Source: Liolophura sinensis (taxonomy: Eukaryota; Mollusca; Polyplacophora; Chitonida; Chitonidae). Taken from it: 64,000 nucleotides of DNA. The stretch spans positions 10,531,608 to 10,595,607 of the forward strand of contig NC_088299.1 of the NCBI RefSeq assembly GCF_032854445.1, in the 5' to 3' direction. A program made the position numbers and the translations under genes. The notes beneath the pieces are model-generated. The model saw only the letters and a list, made by a program, of their open reading frames with translations, was not told the origin of the DNA and did not search any database. Below, piece after piece: positions 58,332-64,000 of this stretch; position 1 is the first letter of the stretch; each line of letters begins with the position of its first letter.

Positions 58332-58375
58332 ATCTACTCCATATATTATACTGCCGAAATATAAACAGAATGTCG

Positions 58376-58618
58376 TCGGTTAGCCCGCTAGCGCAGCGTA
58401 ATGACCCAGAAGCCCCTCACCAATGCGGTCGCTGTGAGTTCAAGTCCAGCTCATGCTGGCTTCCTCTCCGGCAGTACGTGGGAAGGTCTGTCAGCAACCT
58501 GCGGATGGTCGTGGGTTTCCCCCGGGCTCTGCCCGGTTTCCTCCCACCATAATGCTGGCCGCCGTCGTGAAATATTCTTGAGTATGGCGTAAAACACCAA
58601 TCAAATAAATAAATAAAT
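58376..58618 (+). mobile_element. SINE, nearly full length
   Basis: The copy begins within the tRNA head (GGTTAGCCCGCTAGCGCAGC), has GTGAGTTCAAGTCCAGC, the complete body and an AATAAATAAATAAAT tail. AGAATGTCG occurs on both sides, giving a target-site duplication of at least nine bases. Confidence 0.9.
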
Positions 58619-58734
58619 TAAGAGAATGTCGCTCCCATGGTGAAGTATAAAGTGATGCCCCACACAAGCACGGTATGAGCATGAATAGGGTAAGATATCG
58701 TCTACATCAGCATAAATAGGGCAAACATGTATCA

Positions 58735-59260
58735 GTCAGGATACAGTTTCCCAATCAAGTTACCGGTTAACTGCAGAGCGATATTAAATATCTTTAAAGA
58801 GGAAAATCAAGACATAGAAACACATCAAAGACACGGACAATATGACAAACATAATGTCATCATTGAAGAACTAAACTTCTGGTAAAGATATTAAGGCCCC
58901 TGTGTCTTCGTTATGTATCAAAAGCATAGCCTTATATAGGTGAAAAGTGAATGTCGTTTTAAAGAGCAGTAGGCTCTGCTTCTGTTGTCTGGGGAGGTCA
59001 GTCCCTTTTTAGGTCATTAGCAGCTCGTACCCATTACCGCCCTTGGGTCTCTCAGGCAGGTAATGGCTGTGTAGGGGTACTGATATTTGATGTACCAATA
59101 AAAGAGTTCAATACGGGATACATATTAGCTAAAACTGAATGATCCAAATCACCGTCGACTCTCGGCATCTTGTCCTTCGCATTAGGCATATAGCTATACC
59201 GCCAAACCTTGGCATCCCCTATGACGTCACATGTGTGTCGTCTGCTTTACACTTACAGAG
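58735..59260 (+). repeat. Family D repeat, 5'-truncated copy
   Basis: It contains GTTTCCCAATCAAGTTACCG, GTTAACTGCAGAGCGATATT, AAAGAGCAGTAGGCTCTGCT, CGTACCCATTACCGCC and TATGACGTCACATGTGTGTC, collinear with 63,425-63,910. Confidence 0.78.
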
Positions 59261-60237
59261 ACACATAATTATACAATCGACTCTCAGCATCCCAAATGAC
59301 ATGATATCAACAAGGATATTAAGTGTTAAAAATAAGAATCCAAATTGCTTTATGCCAACTATACATGCAGACAATGAAATTCTGGTATAACATTTTCACA
59401 GTCAAACATCAGGAACTATCAGCCTACCTTTCCTTGATTAATTCTGATTCGCCCAATGTAAAGAATTAATAATTTTTTTAACACGGTGGATACGTAAACA
59501 CTTACAATCATACTCACTGAAAGCTGACGTTAATTTTCAATAATCTTCAAAAAGTGAAGCTGATTCAAGTCTGTATCTCGATCTACAAGGCCTTACATAT
59601 TCGTGTCCTCGAACACTAACTTAAAGGCGTACGCTGCGAAGAGCTGAGATCGGATCACTTTCACACTGTTAGAGAAAATGTCAGGCTTCTTATAGAAATA
59701 AATGATGGAGAAGGAAAGGTAATATTTCTAGGTCTGGAAACTGCAATATTCACCACGACATATTCGATTTATTTATTTGACTGAGTTTTACCACGTACTC
59801 AAGAAACCTTCACTGACACCACCGCGACATTAATTACCATATAATTTTAAATGTCCACAAATTCTTTTATTTTGCGTTGAATTTTCAGAATTCACTCAAA
59901 GAATGCGTTTTTTGTCAATAAAGGTAAATTACCGGATTTGCTTTATCAACAAAATTGTTTTTGTTTCAAATTTTGTGTAATGAGACTATCGGTACAAGAC
60001 AAAACACATGTAGAGAGATTCTAGTTCCGTTATAGTGATGGACATTTAAGACACAAATGTCAAAACTGTTTAAAGGTCAACCAAGCTGACGGAAAAAAAT
60101 GTACTCAAAATTAAGAAAGAAAACATAAAAGCAAGGCATATTTCTATTAATGTCAAAACTCCACCACAGAGAACTGGGTATAAGATTTTAATGGCTTTGT
60201 TATCTGCGCTTTCTTTCTGCTAGGACGACGAACACAG
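59261..60237. other. No gene recognised; SINE 3' scrap inside
   Basis: AT-rich. Only a minus-strand SINE end at 59,764-59,825 is identifiable. Confidence 0.45.
59764..59825 (-). mobile_element. SINE 3' fragment, diverged
   Basis: The minus strand shows an AAATAAATAAAT tail, a TAAAACTCAG variant, and TTCTTGAGTACGTGG. Confidence 0.65.
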
Positions 60238-60490
60238 CTACTCTAAAAAAATAATCTGTTAAATTTAACATAAAGTCTGTTGCCTGAATGATGATAGAAT
60301 GCATTCTGTTCTTACAGCAGATTATTCTGTTAAATGCAAAACTGTTAATTCAGCATACACATTGCATTAGACTAGCAGGATACTTAATTGAATATGACAC
60401 ATAAGCATTATGTTATAATAACAGAAGACATTCTAGCAACTCTCAGAGAACAGAATTTCTGTTAATATTAACAGAATTTATTTTGACTGT
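60238..60490. mobile_element. MITE-like element, copy 2
   Basis: The left end is ACTCTAAAAAAATAATCTGT then TAAATTTAACA; the right end is TCTGTTAATATTAACAGAAT then TTATTTTGACTG, its approximate inverse. Length and end motifs match 43,058-43,317. Confidence 0.68.
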
Positions 60491-61242
60491 ATAGCTGATG
60501 ATAGCGGCTAAAAGCACAATGCCATCTCCATGGGTTCATCACCTTAATTTGTTCTTTAATACGACAAAGACATGTGGAAATCAACTTGCCGTTCACTTTT
60601 CTCAAAAAGCTTCCGGTGAATATTATAGATCACAGTTGCAGCGACAGGATTTTCATTTACAAAGACTGTTTCGCGTTCATCTCACAGAAAAGCAATGTTA
60701 TGTCTACAATGTTATAATTGATTGATTTATTTGTTTATGGGGTTATTTGAATTTCAAAGCCATACGCACTTTTTCATTTATACCACATCGCTCAGGTTTA
60801 TAAGTGGAGGAAACCACTGCTCTCCTCCAGGTACCTAGCCTACTCTATTTTATGCTCTATTCTAATCTATTTGTCACCGGCATTACGCATGATTGGCTGC
60901 GAACATTACAACATTTTGGCAGACTCGACCAATTAGGATATGGACACGTTCTGCGAAATTTTATGACTAGAAATTTCCTAACATGGTATTGTTCAAATGT
61001 TATAGTCGGTTATATTTGAAAAGTCATAAGTATTCATTATTTATTTCCTTTTGTCTTATACCGTAGTTGACATTAAGCCAAGGTGTATAGGTCAATCAAT
61101 TTACCACCACAGTGTGTCCACAGAAACGTACTTTAACCCATGGTTTCATAGTGGGTGACGGGCTATTACTTAAAGATGACTGTCTCAATCAAACATATCA
61201 ATGCATTGGTTCAGTGGGGGTATTGTCGAGAATATACAATGT
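60491..61242. other. No gene or repeat recognised
   Basis: Short frames without motifs in AT-rich DNA. Confidence 0.45.
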
Positions 61243-61345
61243 GAGTCAACGCCACCAGCACCACCCAACACCCACCCACCACCCCACCCCACCCCCCAAC
61301 AACCACCAACATCATTACCACCGCCACCCACAAACACTGCACACA
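61243..61345. repeat. C/A-rich low-complexity tract
   Basis: CACCCAACACCCACCCACCA and similar strings; the His/Pro-rich translations here are artefacts of composition. Confidence 0.9.
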
Positions 61346-61431
61346 ACTGTGAGTCATTTCGCAACGATGTAAAAATCTTTAAAGTACAATATGCGTGCTA
61401 CCTTAAAAAAGACTACGGCATAATATTGTAC

Positions 61432-61570
61432 CCTGTAACACAAACCTAAAAACGTACACAAGGATTGCCATCCTGTAACACAAACTTAAAGGCGTGCACA
61501 AGGATTGCCATTCTGTAACACAAACTTGAAGGCGTACACAAAGATTGCCATTTCCTTGTCAAAGATTGAC
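61432..61570. repeat. Minisatellite, three units near 41 bp
   Basis: CTGTAACACAAACTTAAAGG followed by CGTGCACAAGGATTGCCATT repeats three times, with partial AAGATTGACAAAAGGATTGC units after. Confidence 0.85.
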
Positions 61571-61828
61571 AAAAGGATTGCCATTTCCTTTCACACCACA
61601 GCATAAAATACCACATAAATATAAATGTTTACAATCGTAAGTTTTATTTTATGCGTGATGACGTGAATTGGGCAGAGTGAATCAGGAATTTAAAGTATAA
61701 CAATCAGAATGAAATGCACTTTAGGCGACACCAGATTTATTTGAGTTGAAATAGAAATAAAACCCAAAATCCGATCTTAATATTTTTATTATTTCCTATT
61801 TTCAAGGCTTTCCGATCATGTCAATATG

Positions 61829-61915
61829 TTTATTTATTTATTTGATGTTTTACGCCGTACTCAAGAATATTTCCCTTATACGGCGGCAACCAGCATTATG
61901 GTGAGAGGAAACCCA
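61829..61915 (-). mobile_element. SINE 3' half
   Basis: The minus strand shows GGGTTTCCTCTCACCATAAT, GCTGGTTGCCGCCGTATAAG, the 3' block and an AATAAATAAATAAA tail. Confidence 0.85.
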
Positions 61916-62299
61916 CGACATCCAGATTCTAGTTTATAATACCAACATTGGAATACAGAACTAAACTTGACTGCATGGACTTCCACAAAAGCATTCACAA
62001 TGCAGTATCTTGGAACGAGACAAATTAATTCAATGAAAGATTGGTCTTTAGCGCTGAAATCCTACTTGTTTTAGTCTACGTCAACGATAACAGTTTTAAT
62101 ATTGAAGGTAACCGGGAGTAAACCACATGCTTTTGGCAAGTAGCTAATGAAATTTCTCACATCAGACGCACGGGTTTTCACCGTACAACGATCGCAAATT
62201 GTATGCCATATTGATGCTGTCAATCGCAAAAACCGGTCTTGAAGTTGTTATCCCACGCAGCATAGAGGCTGTACTAAATAATAAAAGGCTTGACTAAAA
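61916..62299. other. No gene or repeat recognised
   Basis: AT-rich, without supported frames. Confidence 0.5.
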
Positions 62300-62530
62300 A
62301 TACAGTGCAAGCTGTCTGGCTTAACCAGTAAATTATGGCCTCTACTCAATTTACCTCAGCTGGGGTTTTATTCTAAATACTTATGTAAATGTTTAAGCAG
62401 TGGCAATTGAACATGCCCTAGAAGAATTAAGTGGAAAAAATGAAGTGATGTTCATTGTAATTTACCAGGGAGATACTCATCATCTATTTTTTTCTCGCTG
62501 CAGACAAGTCACGAATGATATTCAGTTTAA
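62300..62530 (+). repeat. Family B dispersed repeat, diverged
   Basis: TTTACCTCAGCTGGGGTTTT, ATTCTAAATACTTATGTAAA, TGTTTAAGCAGTGGCAATT and GAAGTGATGTTCATTGTAAT follow the family order; the head is decayed. Confidence 0.65.
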
Positions 62531-62584
62531 CACTGCTCTTCCCAGTCTGAGCAACATCGCTAATTTAACCTTAAATAGGCATAG

Positions 62585-62830
62585 AGATTAGCGACCTACA
62601 ATTATTTGCATGTACGTTTCTTGATACTCTCTTTGACAAAGATTTATCCTACAAAACCGCCTTATATCCGATTTCTTATCGCGCACCAGATCGTTTTTAT
62701 CACTTTAGCCTGAAGATGGATCAAAGCGTGTTCCCATGTTAATTACCTTTATCCGATTTGTTTCAGCATCATCTTGCTAGCGATAAAAGAGTAATTTTCA
62801 TACAGATTCAGATGGAAATCCACGACCATG
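62585..62830 (+). repeat. Family C dispersed repeat, copy 2
   Basis: TCCGATTTCTTATCGCGCAC, ATCAAAGCGTGTTCCCATGT and TACAGATTCAGATGG match 47,460-47,710. It follows a family B copy directly. Confidence 0.7.
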
Positions 62831-63144
62831 TTACTGACAGAGCTCTTACATTGTTCAATACGGAAACCAAATGCTATACATTAATGTGTCAGAAATCACA
62901 TTATCTCAGTAAAACAGCTACCAATTCTTAGAGGTACATCTGCTGTGTAATGGATGGCAATACAATTTTTCATTATTTTCAGAACAATTTGTTTTCAGTC
63001 ATTTCAAAACGATGAGCGATGCAGCATTACTGCTGCTATCCATTCGCCAGTGAAATACATATAAGTAACATTATAAATTATAGATTTCCCACCCTCGTAG
63101 CTTCACGCATATCTCAGGCTCTCATATTAACCTTCTGATGGTAG
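62831..63144. other. No gene or repeat recognised
   Basis: AT-rich spacer between family C and family D copies. Confidence 0.45.
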
Positions 63145-63930
63145 AGTATTTCAGAATTAGCCTTTAAGGTGATGTATTATTATTAAAAAATTTTGAACGG
63201 TTTTAGACAATGTCGCGTTACAGGATTTACAGCCAAGTTTACGGTCCATTTCGGGGCTATGTCTCAGCAAAGTGCCCTCGTTATACCGACGTTATCCTGT
63301 AACTAAATCTTATACCTCTGTTATTAAAAATTAGATGAGTGAAAACCAACGGTCGCGTCCATCACTTACGCCTCTAGACATCCCCTCTCGCAAGCTGGCA
63401 GTAAATCTAACAAGCAGGGAATCGAACAAGACAGTTTCCCAGTCAAGTTACCAGTTAACTGCAGATCGATATTAAAGGTTTTCAGTAAGAAACATGGAAC
63501 ATTAAGAAACAGAAAAACGAAAAGCAAAACGCAGACGAAGGAAAATCTGCCAAGAATAACGTTTCTACAGAAGTAGGAATCTAATGTTGAAAACTAACGT
63601 CAATCTGATAAAGATATTCTTGCTGCCTTATTAGCCTTTGCCATATGTATGGAAAGCATGACTGTATATGTAAGACCTAAATGCTCTACATTTTAAAGAG
63701 CAGTAGGGTCTGCTTGTGTTGTCTAGAAATATCAATCGCTTTCCAAGTCATTAGGAGCCGGTACCCATTACCGATCTCAGGGCACCACCACGGCTAATGG
63801 CTAATTGAAATATATAAACACTTCAACATTTTAGCTATTATTAACTAAAACTGAACCCGCGCCAAACATAAATCTGTCCCAAATGACGTCATATGGTGGG
63901 TGTCGTCTGCTTCACACCAGAAGGGACAAC
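63145..63930 (+). repeat. Family D repeat, longest plus-strand copy
   Basis: GGTGATGTATTATTATTAAA, GGTCGCGTCCATCACTTACG, CCTCTAGACATCCCCTCTCG, TACCAGTTAACTGCAGATCG, AAAGAGCAGTAGGGTCTGCT, GTACCCATTACCGATC and AAATGACGTCATATGGTGGG are in the order found in the inverted copy at 56,760-57,800. No reading frame of note. Confidence 0.78.
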
Positions 63931-64000
63931 CAGCTCGATGGCATACATTTTTAACATGCATTGCTACATAGGATAGCTTACGAGGAAACGCCTGCCATCA

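Noticed and set aside
61201-61449. His/Pro-rich small protein
   Set aside because: Produced by a C/A-rich low-complexity tract that is open in more than one frame.

Overview
This 64 kb window is non-coding, transposon-rich nuclear DNA from an invertebrate animal. A marine lophotrochozoan, most likely a mollusc, fits best. The reasons are a tRNA-headed SINE with an AATAAATA tail present about 18 times, a Penelope-like retroelement of the permuted (Naiad) type, long AT-rich tracts with no long open frames, and many minisatellites. No intact host gene, rRNA gene, free-standing tRNA gene or CRISPR array was recognised. The species call is inference from repeat content only.

Layout. 1-2,830 (minus strand) is a decayed Naiad-type element with a GIY-YIG endonuclease at its N-terminus, a CxC linker and a reverse transcriptase at its C-terminus. 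Shorter pieces of the same family, mostly its 3' tail, recur at about 4.3, 7.3-7.9, 10.4-10.8, 13.1-14.0, 14.7-15.7, 29.0-29.25, 42.4 and 49.87-50.86 kb. 14.2-15.3 kb is a 41-bp minisatellite interleaved with this tail. 16-47 kb is mostly unassigned AT-rich DNA with SINE copies, a second dispersed family (family B), a duplicated ~1 kb segment (32.8-34.2 and 35.1-36.2 kb), minisatellites and a small MITE.

The most striking feature is at about 47.96-56.35 kb. It is an ~8.4 kb virus-like DNA element with long inverted terminal repeats, visibly more GC-rich than its surroundings. Its left half (plus strand) holds remnants of a C2H2 zinc-finger array and a protein-primed-type family B DNA polymerase. 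Its right half (minus strand) holds, in order, an A32-like packaging ATPase, a small basic/hydrophobic core-type protein, further virion-type proteins and a capsid-type protein related to those annotated in invertebrates as 'F54H12.2-like'. The gene set and convergent layout resemble Polinton/adintovirus-like elements, but no integrase or protease is visible. Every gene is broken by stops, frameshifts or deletions, and a 5'-truncated Naiad copy sits inside the polymerase gene, so this is a fossil.

56.7-64 kb contains three copies (one inverted) of an unclassified ~1 kb repeat (family D), more SINEs, a second MITE copy and short tandem arrays.
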